In this document: positions 44,944 through 57,800 of the stretch, one piece after another | Layout of the letters: each line of letters opens with the position of its first letter | Numbering within the stretch: position 1 is the stretch's first letter | Assembly (NCBI GenBank): GCA_948567375.1 | Contig: OX419761.1 | Span: 2,358,501-2,422,500, forward strand | From: Lunularia cruciata | Lineage: Eukaryota > Streptophyta > Marchantiopsida > Lunulariales > Lunulariaceae | Length of the DNA: 64,000 nucleotides | Direction of reading: 5' to 3' | The notes under the pieces: model-generated | Told to the model about the DNA's origin: nothing | Databases searched by the model: none | The model's input: the letters and a program-made list of their open reading frames with translations, nothing else | Program-made: the position numbers and the translations under genes

Positions 44944-47900
44944 TTAAGCTAAAGTCCTGAAGAAAGCCAGAAGACTGCTTAAGCCTTTGTCCAGAATAGG
45001 AGAGCTCTTCTCCACACCTGGTATAGCCAAAACCCCAGATGTAAGAAGACGTACTTTCATGCCGGTCCTGCTAAGCACCAACAAGAAAAAATTTCGGTGG
45101 TACTCCTTGGACTAGCATTCAGACTATTCTCCAGTTCAAAGAGGCTAATTAGCTAATCCGCTACACCGTTTGACCTCTTTATCTTGTGCCAGAGTCTGAA
45201 AAAGGACCATATCTCCCTTATAATGGTAACAATGTCATACAAAAACAAAGGAATGTTGAGCATTAAATGAGCACAAAAGCATACCCAGATCTGCTGCAAC
45301 TCTATGCGCGCACATCACTCCCGAGAAGCATACAGCAATTACACCCTGCCCTGGAAAGCAGCTGTCTCCTACACAGTACAAGTTGTCGACGGCCTGCAAG
45401 GTGCCTCAACAATGTCAGCCTGATTCTTGAATTTCCCCGAAGCTACCGACTCACGGAAGTCCTCCACACGAGGAGAAGAGGACAGCATGGGTACGTGTAA
45501 AGATTGTTAAAAATGGAACAAGTTATTTTTTGGTTCTTCCTGGTCCCTTGGCCTTGTTTCGGAGTTTCGTTCGAATTGAAATACCATTTATTTCACTCAT
45601 TTCCATCGAAGCGAATAACCCTGATGATATTACAAAAGATACAAAGTGAAATGGAGGATGAGACTGACGCTATGAGTACATTCAAAATAAACGGTTTACC
45701 GTGGTATTAAAGGGCATCCCTAATAGACCTTTCGGTATACCGGCAGGTATTGGTCCATAGGTCCCATCATCTCTAGCAAGAAACCTCCTGTGTGTCCTGG
45801 GTGAACCAGCCTGAAGTAGAGAAAACGGACAAAAGAAAATATGATTAGGACTTTATGTACAGGTCATCTGAACAGATTAAGAGAGCTTCATAGAACTACT
45901 TCAGATTTCCTTTAGACTAGACTTACAAGACCTGAAATGAAATTTGCAGTACTGAGTGCTGGTAGTGATCCATATAGGTTTACCTCTCGAAATGTAGTGG
46001 CTGCCTTTAAGCCCGGGAACAGTTTCTTCTCAAGCCTTTCAACAATGTCGTCTGCTATGGCTTCTTTCTTTTTAACGTAGTCCTCACGCGAAAGACCCTG
46101 GTCATCCCGATAAAGAGGTTAGCTTCACTTCCTCGTTAAGCCTATATCTGCAGGTGGATAACGGCTTTAAGACATATAAAATCGAATTACGCAGTACAAC
46201 GGTGCTGTCAAGAGGTGCAACTGGCTTCACTAGTTTTAAACCGTGATAATACAAGGGGATATATCGAGAGTTCCGTAAATCCTTCCAGTGTCAAGTAGTA
46301 AGACAGGGTTTCCTGCTATCGAAATTCTGGTGGAACTCGTACCTCAAAATCATCAATCCAAGCGGTGGTGAAAACGTGCAAGATGTGGTGGCCTTCAGGT
46401 GCCAAAGTCTTATCGAGTACAGTGGGGATGCTCAAAAAGATAGTTCTGTACGGTTCTTGTAATCTTGACCACTCATCCTGTAGGTGACAATGGACAAGAC
46501 CAACAGGTTCATACATTTTTGCCAAACAGGCATAGTTTTCAGGCGTACTCCAGCATAAAGTAGACGTCACCTGAGAATGTAACTCAACGGTATATGACAG
46601 ACTATGTCTAATGCTTGAATAAGCTCTAACCCAAGACTCCGGTGCAGAAAGTTTTGTAACGACGCTTGAATCGCGAAAGTTTCTAACCGAGTTCCGCTTA
46701 CTAAAAAGACAAAGTCATCGGCATATCGTACATATAAAATTCTTCGAAAGTAAGGGTCCAAGGGGTCTTTCGACGGGATTAATCTGCGCTTAATCAGGAG
46801 AGATCTATCCTGTCTGTTCGCATTCATACGACGAGTCAATAGCTTGTACTCTGGGTTAATTCTTCTACTTTTGCCCTTGTTAAATTGATCACGAAGTTTC
46901 ATCACAAATTCGTCGAGGTGATGTAGTATGATATTGCAGAGGAGCGGACTCAGCACCGAGCCCTGCGAAGTGCCTTCGTCTAAACTTATGACCTGACCGG
47001 AAGTAGGATCCTTGTAACACACGGAGAGCCCTTTGGAGTAATTCGAGCGTACGATGACACTTGACTTTTTGCGAAATTTTGTGAAGGATCCAGAAGGCTC
47101 ACCTCAAGAATAAAATGATGACAATCCGTGCCCTGTGGCAACACATCGGCTTTAACTCCCATATGAATCGAGAAAAAAGAGGGAGACTTCTTGTATAATC
47201 TTTGAAACGCACGCTCTCGTTCGGGCATTTCAGCAGGAGTGAGCAGTTTCTCTGCATTCAAGAAAAGCGATAGCTCAACAGAAGTCCTACACGGTTCTAT
47301 AGAAACGTTCTGCAGACATGTCCACATACTGTCTAGGACCACAACCATCTTTCTCGACAGCACACACAAAGTTACCTACAGCTGTAGGAAAACTCAAGAG
47401 TTAAAGGAAGAACTCCAGGAGTTAGGCGAACGATGTACCAAATGTGTCCCATCTAGTTGCATTCGATATGATCTTTTTGGCATACAGCTTCTTGCCATTT
47501 ACAAGTTGAACACCAACCTGCATTAACAGGGGACGTGTTGTGTGAATTATGAGTTACTGAGATCGAAACGTATCCTCTAGAAGAAGACAGGACCAACATC
47601 CTCAAAACAACCTGTTAGTAGCATTAAGAAAAATACAATAGCCACATCCTGGACTACTGGCCGGAGCTATGACATTCCACAACCAGAAAGCAACTCAAAC
47701 GAACTAACTAAACTACAGCTTCAACGACGATTAGCTTTACCGCCTTATCGTCTTCAACGATAATCGATTTGACATTGGCCTTGTACTGGATTTCACCACC
47801 CTTCTCTACTAATCCTTCAGCAAGCTGTACTGCAATACCGCCGACTCCACCAACCGGATAGTTTATTCCTCCATAGTGTCTGTCACATATAACCTGGAAT

Positions 47901-50198
47901 AAGAAGGTACGATCCGCGCCGAATCAGCAAGTGTACATGCGATGATTAAATCCAATCAAAAGTGATTAGGTAGTGATCTTCGTGAAGTGCAGAAACTCGT
48001 TATGGTAAATGAATGAGATGCGAGACGTGCCAGCCCGTAGATCGGCTTTGTTGGCAAGTCCGATGCTGCCATTAGGACTGTTTATCAGACCTGTTCATAG
48101 ACTGAATAGGAGGCTAGCACAGCTGTCACGAAAGCCATTCGTAAGTTTGCACACACTACAGGCGGGGATGTTGAAACTAGATCATCGTCACAACTTAAGA
48201 GACATAATGTTTGAAGAAAGACTTACGACCATCAGCGGTGATCACAAAATGTGGCAGTATAGAACTCACCATCGAGCAATTAATCATAGGAGTGCGCAAC
48301 GCATCCACAGTGCTGACGATAAAACACTGCACAACCACGACGTAGCTGCAGACCGTGGCATTTCAACAACAGTTGACAGCACACTTTACAAGTAAATGAA
48401 CTCACATTACTGCATCATCTTCTCATCCAAAACCAGGAGACAGATACTGCAAAGCTCCATACCCTTCAAACATAAGCCAGCTCAACATACCTCCGCATCA
48501 ATATAGGAGAGAAGTTCAGGATCTTTGATGTGTTTTCGTGCAATTGCACCAGCATTTTGAGGAAGATAATAAGCTGTGGAACGACCAAGCAATTCGTAAG
48601 TATATCTCAAGGACTCCTTGTTAGTGAATTGAAGCTAAAGATCTGAAGTTGACAAAAATCACTTACGTGATACTTGCTTCAATGCAATAACAGAGCTACA
48701 GATATTGACTAGAGGCCATTCGGATAACAATGTCTTGCATATGAGTAGAGAATGCAATGCTTTTGTCAAGTACCAGAAGTGGATCAAGAGAGCAAAGGTC
48801 GGGAACACCGGAACAAGAGCAGACATATTGGAGCGATCTCATGAGAGAAAACAAAGCGAGGAGCTAATGGAAATATCCTACAATTTTTCCAGAAAAGGCG
48901 TCGACTATTATCAGATTTTGCTCTCAATAACACGATTGTTCGCTTCTCACCCAGTGTCAAGCAAGCAACTGGATTTTTGAAAAATTGTCCAAGAAGATAC
49001 AGAGGCTCCTCAAGAGACTTCAATTCCAATGCGTTGAGGGCGTTGAAGACCTGCGCAAAATCAAACCAGACTCTTCAGACCTTGTATGGCACAATAGTTC
49101 CCACTACAACAACCAATTGAACTCCACAAGATTCCCCAACCCTGGGAAACAAAGGGCTAAGGCAAGAAATATACCCTCCAGCATTCTCCAAAAAAGCCAT
49201 CGATTCCTACTTTTTCTTCAGGAAATCTCTTGTACAGAACGTCAACAAAATCTTCGAATTTCCGATGCACTTGCACATTGAAGTCATTAGGTAGATGATA
49301 ATGCACTGTGGTGGGATCTTCGATCAGCTCCATCTTTCTGTCAACAGCCGCCAGGGCTCTAGTAACGAGGTTGATATTTCCCTGGAGATTCCATTCAATC
49401 ATGATCAACAGCCTCTTGAGCTTATTAATTCCCAGAGATGAGAAAATTCAGCAGCATTTTGATTACAAGCTCGTCAAAGTGACGTGACGTGCACCTTACA
49501 CTCTGTCCAGTCGCTTTAATCACTAGTGATCTCTAAAGTGAAAATGAACAGAAAGTTAGGTGGAATCGTAAGAATTATGTTCACTGCATTGCTGTATTTT
49601 GAGTGTCTAAAGAAAGGAACAATGGAAATTGGAGCTAAATCAGAACGGGATGGACAAGCTCTGTGGGAATGAGGCTTGATAATCGACATAACTCACTGGG
49701 AAAAATTCCATCGACCGGATTATAGAAGACGGACTTCAGTACCTTATCACTGAAGCCAAACATAACAGAGGATCCAACATCAAAAGTGTAACCATCCCGC
49801 TTGAAATAGCCAGAGCTGCCCCCAGGAATGATATACTTCTCCAGCAGCAAAACCTTCACATTCCGAATTGCCAGTTGGGTTGCAGCAACCAGGCCGCCCA
49901 TTCCCGACCCTATAACAATAGCATCATACTCATCCCCACTCTCCCTCCCATTACTCGCTTGAGCACTTTTCACAGTGAAATTCCCAATCACATTCCCCTG
50001 CTTCCCCTCCCTACTCTGCCCTTTCCCAATCAACCCAATTCCAGCCCTCTGCTCAAAATCCTTCCCAGGTGCAGTCCTCAGTCCAACTCTGGGGAGAACC
50101 CCATTCTTCCGTGATCTCTGGGTCCTCACTCCACTACCAGTAGTTCCAACACCACTGAACAAACAGACGGCCGTTGTTGTTCCCACAAGAGCAGCCAT
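44944..50198 (-). CDS. CRTISO: Prolycopene (carotenoid) isomerase, 13 exons
   Basis: CRTISO converts 7,9,7',9'-tetra-cis-lycopene to all-trans-lycopene in plastids, using FAD. Exons read from homology and GT-AG sites: 50198-49743, 49381-49175, 49050-48951, 48573-48491, 48326-48270, 47893-47741, 47517-47439, 47251-47103, 46477-46343, 46097-45984, 45810-45700, 45393-45285, 45017-44944. They join without a frame break into 608 residues, near the ~600 usual for the family. Residues 1-~88 are Ser/Arg/Gly-rich and fit a plastid transit peptide. The dinucleotide-binding motif GSGMGG is at residues 97-102, followed by [13 protein letters not shown]. The end has [29 protein letters not shown]. The ATG at 50198 is chosen because no earlier in-frame ATG exists. 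Intron 8 (46478-47102) contains an organellar reverse transcriptase fragment. Confidence 0.95.
46567..47100 (-). pseudogene. Group II intron reverse-transcriptase fragment in CRTISO intron 8
   Basis: The minus strand is open for about 178 codons, from the third base of the intron almost to its end. It encodes reverse transcriptase motifs in order: [20 protein letters not shown], then [10 protein letters not shown] and LHHLDEF, then [15 protein letters not shown], then the catalytic [10 protein letters not shown], and LGLEL. This is the organellar group II intron maturase type known from mitochondria of non-seed plants, not a retrotransposon polymerase. Both ends are missing, as are the maturase X and nuclease domains. 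It is out of frame with the preceding exon. The likely source is a mitochondrial DNA transfer to the nucleus (inference). Confidence 0.85.
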
Positions 50199-50315
50199 GG
50201 CAGCAATTAAAATGCTCAAACCATCAACAAAACGTAAAACTCTTCTTCAGTAACATCAGCTTCTTCTCCCTCTCCAAACCCCTCGAGGCTTTTCAGCTGG
50301 TCAATTCAGCAACTC

Positions 50316-50398
50316 TTCCTTCCTTCCTTCCTTCCTTCCTTCCTTCCTTCCTTCCTTCCTTCCTTCCTTCCTTCCTTCCTTCCTTCCTTCCTTCCTTC
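50316..50398 (+). repeat. (TTCC)n microsatellite upstream of CRTISO
   Basis: About 20 perfect TTCC units lie 118-200 bp upstream of the CRTISO start codon, i.e. (GGAA)n on the gene strand, in the leader or proximal promoter. Such runs vary in length between individuals. Confidence 0.97.
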
Positions 50399-50752
50399 TC
50401 CTCTCAGACCCTCTGCAACCCTTTTACAGTTGGCTCTCTGTACTCCAAATCTGTACTTCTCCTTACGAATCAGACGAACAGTGGCGACACGTTATCACCT
50501 CTAAGTCAAACCAAAAATTCTCCAAGGAGATTCTTGACAACACTGGACATGGCGCACAAGCGGGGGTCTGTCGTTACCAGTCCACAACTTCAGCCAACTC
50601 CAGGAATTCCTGGAGCTGCTGCTGCTGCCGCTGCTCTTGCGTTTGTCATCTATTTGTGTTGGATAAGGCACTTCTGATTCGCACCTCCCTGTGCATTCAT
50701 TCGGCTTTGCCTTCAGTACTCCTCCTCCTCCTCCTGCCTCTTACGTTACAGT

Positions 50753-50777
50753 GTTAGTATCGTTCAACGATACTAAC
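50753..50777. repeat. 25-bp palindrome
   Basis: GTTAGTATCGTT and AACGATACTAAC are exact reverse complements around a single central C. It sits at the left edge of the AT-rich block. Confidence 0.95.
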
Positions 50778-50799
50778 GATTCGTTGTGGATTAATTAGG

Positions 50800-53095
50800 C
50801 TGAGCATCGTGTTAGATCGTCTTAGAGTATCTTATCTTATTCGTTGCTGGATTACGAACATCTAAACATCGTCTTTAGATTGTTTCAGTATTTTCCCTGC
50901 TATTTTAGAGTGCTTCTTCCTGGTGCATTTTATATCTTATCCTGGTCGATATATTCTATTAAGCAAAGAATAGAGTTGTTCGTTAATCGCAAAGAGCTTA
51001 AATAAATGCTGGAAATCATCAAATATTTCATAGGATAGTTTAAACCTTACGGAAAAGGGAAGTCTAACAATTGTTAAAGACATCCATTATTGGTCGAAGA
51101 CTATATTTTATGAACAAGTCGTAGCGTATTTAATCTGGGACTTTGAGAAAGACTTTGGTTTGAGGTTTTGACTTCCGAAAAATTTTCTTCGTTTTTTTAA
51201 AAGACTGAAAAATATGTCAACAATTGGATCATCTACAGTTCTAAAAGGATTCTAAATGTCAGCTTTGAATGAGTTTGAGTTTCATGTTTCTTGAATTATT
51301 TAGATTTTTTTTATTTTTTTTATAGTCCCAGTAGGGACCTCTGTAATGTGCTTTGCACGTTTTCTCCTTTTTTTCTTCTCCTCTGACATAGTAGAAGAGT
51401 CAGAGATTTTTTAAGACTTGCTCACTTGAAGTGCATATGATTTTGACCTTTTGTAAAACTTCACTTCTTCTCCTAGCAAACAAAAAAGGGATTTTTAATA
51501 AAATACTTTTTCAAGTAAGTCGTTGCTTTCCTTGGCTTTTAGAGCACATGCTCTAGAATTTCAGCAGCCGAGCTTGAGACAAATTAAGATATAAATTATT
51601 CCAATTTTATGATTTATTGAATTATGATAATATGAAATTCATGCAGAACATAAGAAAGGTCTTATTTCTATAGTGAAATCATTTTAAGTTTATCCAGTAC
51701 ATATGTATGACTAAAAAAATAAGTTTTTAATACCTTTACATGTATGATATTTTGAATCTCATATTTCAACCCTGGTGATATATAATTTGGAATCTACTTG
51801 TCTTTTATCCCTATTTCGCAAGTTGTAAAAATATATTCTTATAAAAGAATACACTTTTAATTTTATTATCATTCTTCTAACAAAAATTGATTACATGTAA
51901 TGAAAATTGAAAATGAAAATTCATATAAGATTCAAAAAAATTCTCACATTTTAAAATAAATACTTTTCATTTCTTCTTCTTATTAAATATATATGTAAGA
52001 GAAGAAATTTTCATCCTAGATATGCAAGAAATTATTTGAATATATATTTTATTGCATGCACAACATCAAGAGTTAGGATAAGGTATGCATATTTATAAGA
52101 ATCTCTAGACATATATGTCAAAAGATAAACGTTTATGCTTGAATTATGTAAAATAACATGTTAACAAGCACCCAACAGTTAAAAGTTCTATTTATATTTA
52201 TTCTGTAATAAATTAAAAAAATTTGGCAAGATTAAAATCAAGTGGTAACGTTGAATTTAGAGAAAATCAAATTACGTTAGTAATTACCTAAACCAGTTGG
52301 ACTGGGCACAATATTCTTATATCGTAGATATATATAGAAACAAAGAGCAACTTAAGTTAATAAATTTCCTATTGAAATATTATTTATCTATTTATTATTT
52401 CTGTTTATATCATTTAAAATATTAAACTACTCGAATAATATAATTTTTTCCATAAATCATTCACAATGAAGTAAAATTAATTGTCAAAATTAATGATAAA
52501 ATAACATAAACTAGGCAAAGAACATAAGAGTTGCTGATGTATATATAGTGTATTATGAAATTCCAATAACAGAACTTAGTCATATTTCCTATATTCATAA
52601 AATATTAAACAAAAAGTATATAAAAATTTCATATATAAAATTTCTTTTCCATGGTCATAAAATACTTCAGTAACATATTCAAATACACTAAGAATATGTT
52701 TCATCTTCAATCGCGAGAATTCTTTAGTTGATATATTATTATTTAATATAACTGATGATTAATGAATGAGTGAATTGGCTATTTATCACATTTTTTTAAT
52801 AATTTCGAATTTATATATTTTAAATTTAAGAAATTATAATAATATTCATATCAAAACCTGTCTACGGTCGGGTAAATTTCAACCCTGAGAGTAAGTTAAT
52901 ATCTACATTTCTTTGAAATTTACATCTTAAGAGTAAATTAAATATCCGAGAATGCACTATTGATATATTGACTAAAAAAACAAAAACCCAAACAGGGAAA
53001 GAAATATTATGAAATAAAAGCTTTTTAAATTTCTCAATCTTACTTCAGAATTAATTCCTCTCATTGTTACCTTTTGACGTATTTCTCTGGATTAA
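50800..53095. other. AT-rich block with no coding sequence
   Basis: Base composition drops sharply to very AT-rich after about 50880 and returns to GC-rich after about 53100. No reading frame of 60 codons is present on either strand. No organellar gene, tRNA or LTR is recognised. It lies between the divergent CRTISO and AS8-like genes. Confidence 0.7.
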
Positions 53096-53834
53096 AAAAT
53101 TGGAAAGAGTCGACTGTACTTGACTTATTGCACGGACAGGCACAGACGTGTGGGCAAGTTAACTGCGTTTAATATTACGGCCATGACGTAAGTCGAATAT
53201 CGGGAACTGGCATCAATTGTCGTTGCCGAAATTTTGCCAGTCGCAAGAGGCGATAGCCGGTAGGCACCTCACTACCTACGTACTATAACCAGTAGCACGA
53301 CTGTCATAGCTGGGAAACCCCAGGAACAAGCCCCGTAGTCAGACGACGCGCATTACCTACAGTAGCCCGTTCCTACAGAGCGCGGTCAAGGAACGTACAC
53401 CCCAGCCAGTTCTTGCGCAAACTCGGCCCAGCATTGGATGCAGCCAGAACTCGGTCTAGCCCAGCCCGTGATTCCCAGCCGACCCGTTACTTCATGCCAC
53501 CACGAGTAGGGCATGAGCCCGGGCTTTTCCAAACGTTCGTTCCCGTCTCATCGGACCCAACTGAAATCTAATCCGCTACTTCTCAATTCGTGGCATTTTG
53601 GACGAGTTTCTCTTGAAATTTCTCGTCAAATCAATTCGTTTCCAAAGTTCTAGTTGACGAGTTCTATAGTGTTCATTAGGAAACCCCAATTTCGTCACGT
53701 CTGGTAGATATCTTCCGGCGGTAACTTGGTCTTTGACGTCAATCATGAATTTCTCACTGAAATTGAGAGGGAATGTGTAGCGGATAAGCGAGGATGAGAA
53801 GATTTTGACACCGGATGAAGACGTCTAGAACGAG

Positions 53835-54800
53835 ATGCCCATCGAGAGTTGGTTTCGGAGGTACAAGAAATGGAGCCCAGGGCACCCTACGTACAGGGCG
53901 TTTTGGGGGATGGGAATCGGACTAGGCTGTGGCGTCGGATGGGGCCCAGGGTTCGGGCCAGATGTAGTGGGATTCGTGGGGGCCGGTTGTGGACTGGGGT
54001 TCAGTGTAGGAATCACGCTAATTGGCGCCGGACTCGGCCTTCCAGCAACCGGATTCACTTGTCTTCCTTACAACCTTCTCCTTTGGACGCACAGAGAAGC
54101 TCGTAATCTCGCCTCCTCCAGCCATCTAGTCCGAGTTTTGGTCTTCGCTCATAAAATTTGGCTCGCATTAGCTATCCAATGCACCATCATAGAGAGAAAA
54201 TTCAGAAGTTTCTACAAGACTAGTGACCCTCTGCCCAGAGGTAGAAAGTTAGTGCACACTCTGAGAACTGCTATGTCAATAGGGGCTCAAAACATCTTTG
54301 AGACTCAACTCCCAACAACTGATAAACTAGTTCGCATTCTGAGTACTCCTATCTCATTAGCCTTGCAAACCATCATCATGGAGAGCAATCTCAAAACTTT
54401 CTACACGACTCATGACCTCCTCCCAAAGGGTAGAAAATTAGTTCAAAATTTGAGCACTAATATTTCAACATGCGCTCGTAAAATCTATGAAACCCACTTC
54501 CCAATAACTAGAAATCTTCTTGTCAACTGGGACATGAAGATGCTGGGAAGAGATGAGAATAGTCCTGAAAAGGGTGAAATTATTTCACGTCCGAATGTCG
54601 TCGAGCCTTGTATAAGTGACATTGTCAGATCCCCACAAGTTCATTTTGCTAAAACTTTTAAATGGTGTGAGACTGCACTAAGGCTAGATCTTTACAGCCC
54701 TTACTACCAGGCGAGGCGAGCCCGGCTGAGTAGCTTTCAAAGTCGTTTGAAGAGGCTAAGAGTAAGAAGTGATCAATTTCACCCTCAAGATCGACAGTAA
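53835..54800 (+). CDS. Cadmium-induced protein AS8-like protein
   Basis: An intronless frame of 321 residues starting MPIESWFRRYKKW. The first ~80 residues match, as I recall it, the plant family named 'cadmium-induced protein AS8' (Arabidopsis At4g19070): HPTYRAFWGMGIGLGCGVGW, then GPGFGPDVVGFVGAGCGLGF. This Gly-rich, hydrophobic stretch (residues ~22-70) is likely membrane-embedded. Residues ~98-163 and ~165-227 form a tandem duplication (FYKTSDPLPRGRKLV and FYTTHDLLPKGRKLV at equivalent places). The C-terminus is basic. The molecular function is unknown. It diverges from CRTISO across a 3.6-kb spacer. An intron removing part of the C-terminal half cannot be excluded. Confidence 0.75.
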   Translation: MPIESWFRRYKKWSPGHPTYRAFWGMGIGLGCGVGWGPGFGPDVVGFVGAGCGLGFSVGITLIGAGLGLPATGFTCLPYNLLLWTHREARNLASSSHLVRVLVFAHKIWLALAIQCTIIERKFRSFYKTSDPLPRGRKLVHTLRTAMSIGAQNIFETQLPTTDKLVRILSTPISLALQTIIMESNLKTFYTTHDLLPKGRKLVQNLSTNISTCARKIYETHFPITRNLLVNWDMKMLGRDENSPEKGEIISRPNVVEPCISDIVRSPQVHFAKTFKWCETALRLDLYSPYYQARRARLSSFQSRLKRLRVRSDQFHPQDRQ

Positions 54801-57800
54801 CCACGCATCTGACAGATCTGATCACGATGAAAGCATGGGTTGAATCTGGTACTCGTGTAAACACACATGCTCGGATCTAGACTCGATTCTGTCAGTCTTG
54901 CAGAATCTTCTCATTAAAGTCCCAGGGTGCTACAGATGCATGGACATGGCGCACGACGAAAAGTTCGATGCGATTTGTGCAGAAGAAAAATTTGTTGCTC
55001 ATCAAGTCAATTCTTACTGTCATGTATAGCAGTACCCTGCTGCTGCCTGCAGGATAAATGCCGCAGATATTTGGAATGTGTTTTGACTTTCTGCTTCGAT
55101 TTTGATATACTGCGGCCACCAACTCTGGACCAAAGAAGACGTGGGGGAGACGCCATAGAACATGTGCAAGACCCTCCTAGTGCGGGTGGTGGTCACGTAA
55201 GGATGAAGTGAAAGAAAAAAGATCTTATTCGAGCGCCAAGATTGTTGAATTTCTACGATGGTGGCAAGAACAACCCGTTCCAATACCTGCAACCTGTTAA
55301 GTTGTGTTTCACATTCTGCTAGCAAAGCACACGGCCCCTTCCTATTGAACTACAACTGATTCATATGAAGTAGACTTGGCATTTTCCTGGTATCGCATCA
55401 CAGAACTCACTGAATTGGTTCATAGACCGTGCGGGCTTTGAGCGCCGAAGATCTAGAGTGACTTAAGCACGGAGTTTAAAGATTCGAAGGTGCTCGAGAG
55501 ACCACCTTCATTAAACTCAATCATATTTGATCTTGAAGCATTTCCCTCTCAGAATACCTAGAAAAACAATCGTGAAAGAATTATAATTCCTAGATGACCC
55601 GCATCGAGTTTCCGAACACAATGCAAGCTAGGGCCTCGAATTCCAGAACAAAGTTGAAGGTTTTGTTGAAATAAATTGAGATGAAAATGAAGAGATTCGG
55701 AGTCTTTATTCCAGGACCTGACCAAAACTGAACTGGCTGCAGATCCGAAGGCATTTGAGATTGACAAACCTCCCACGACGCAGTGGATTGAGATTGGGAT
55801 TGACCAGGAGGGTTCCGTTCCAGCCACGAGGGTTCACAGAAATGACATAATATTATTCTCCAACAAAACACAGAAGATGTTACAACAAGAAAATCTCATG
55901 GGGTTGACCCAACTTTACACTCATGATCAAGTGAATGCGATCAGATGCACGTAAGGAACAGCTACTCGACTCTCGAGATGTGGCCAGTAGATTCTCAGAC
56001 ATGCTTGTTGAAGTGAGGCCGAGAGGAAGTTGCAATAGGATCTTCCTGGTCACAAGTGTGATGGATTGGGTGCTTCTTCTGACCCGCAGTGCACGTGCCT
56101 AACCACCATTTTCTCCTCACGAGGATTACCACGCACAGCTGATAGCTGATATCTGAACCTGGATCACCTTTATAACTGTACTTCTTCGCTTCCCCGCTTA
56201 CCCGCACAATTGACTCGAGTTCTTGACTGCAGTCACAGTTCTCTCGTTCTGATTTTGCCCGTGCCCTTCCCACCATTGGATCGTACACTACCAGAATGGG
56301 GCAGTGCTTTCAGGCACGTTGAAGCCTAACCATGTGTTGTACTGAATGAGCGGGAACATAGACAATACTAAGTCTATCCTAGCATTCTGTGTGCCTCCTG
56401 ATTGCCAGGGCTTTCTGTATCACTTCACTGAAGCACAGCATATCGGAGCTCAAGAAATCAAGCCTGCTGGTGGCAATCAGCTTCAAAGAGAATTTATTCA
56501 AGCTTGTTACGTCTATAATGCAAACGCTTGGAAGCACTTCCAACGTCTGCCTATCAACCATAGTTAGCTAATCGTAGTTTACCTTATGCACTACTGATCA
56601 CTCCATTCCTTGCTTCTCAGACGTCTTATTGAAGGACATGACTGAAAATCCACAAACATGTTCATGTATTGAGAATGACTAGGATATGCATAAGAGTCCA
56701 GGAGGCAGAATCTGGAACAAGGAAATACAAAATGTCCAGCAAATAGGGGTTCTGAGCAGTTGATGTGTGGATTAGATGAATGTACTCGCAGATGTTTAAA
56801 GTTCAGTCTTGGGAAACTAGTGCATCTCTATGTCCAAACTCATCGATTTTGGCATTGGCATAAACTATGCACAGACGTGACAGAAGTGCTTCCGGTCATC
56901 AGATACCATCTAAGCACCTTCCATGTCAATGCTGGTTAAGTTTACGAGTCACAACAAACGTTCTTTTAAAGTGATCATTATGATCTGCTTAAGCACATGA
57001 CTAGCAGAAAGACATCAGCTTCTGAACTGCTAAGTGCTTGTAAAGACAAGCGAGTCAAATCCCCTACAACTCAGACAGGAATCAATTCTGCGGTGGAGAA
57101 AAACGATAGTACTAACTAGCAAGAAATATCCGAAGGACGACGACACTTTCAAGGGCTCCTCAAGATCGGTGTCTGATCTTATGTAGCAAAATGTGGGATA
57201 GTGAACAACAGAAGAATACTTCAAAGTCTGATATTGGGAGAAAAATTTGAGTGTGCTTCAAATCCGTATAATTGGAAGCACTTGACTAACACTATAGTTT
57301 AATATCCAAATGTACCTGGTCCAGTTAATATGACAACAGACTCCACCAATTTCAGAACTCACCTTCGAGCTTTAAGTCGACCCAAATACTATCCTAATCA
57401 AGATTGCACAGATATCACCGGATGTAAGAAATCTAGCAAAACTCGCAGATATCAAAATCCGACCTTAAACCTAGGGCATCAGTGATACTTAAGAAGCAGG
57501 ACACGTACCTCCACATCTGAATCCCTACGTTGGCAGTATTTAAAATAACTCAAGAACAATTCCTGTATGTCATTGATCCCAATTGCATCAGTGTGAGAAG
57601 CCTTCCTGAACGCTGTAAAGGAGAAAATAGTGAGAGGAGCTGTCTGACTCTGCAGGTGCGGAAGGATTCTCACACTTTACAATTGGAATCAATAGCATGT
57701 GTGGTTGCTGTAACATTTTGTCTCCACTGCATATCACTTGAAAGTTCTGAAATTCCAGCGACCCTTGTACACCTCTGCGCAGATAATCACTCCAGTGCCC

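Noticed and set aside
46316-46570. A separate frame starting before CRTISO exon 9
   Set aside because: It is exon 9 (46343-46477) read through its acceptor into intron 8; the join to exon 8 at CTACAG restores the CRTISO protein.
50174-50677. A 167-codon plus-strand frame across the CRTISO start region
   Set aside because: Most of it is the translation of the (TTCC)n repeat (LPSF repeated) plus the antisense of the CRTISO leader; no independent support.
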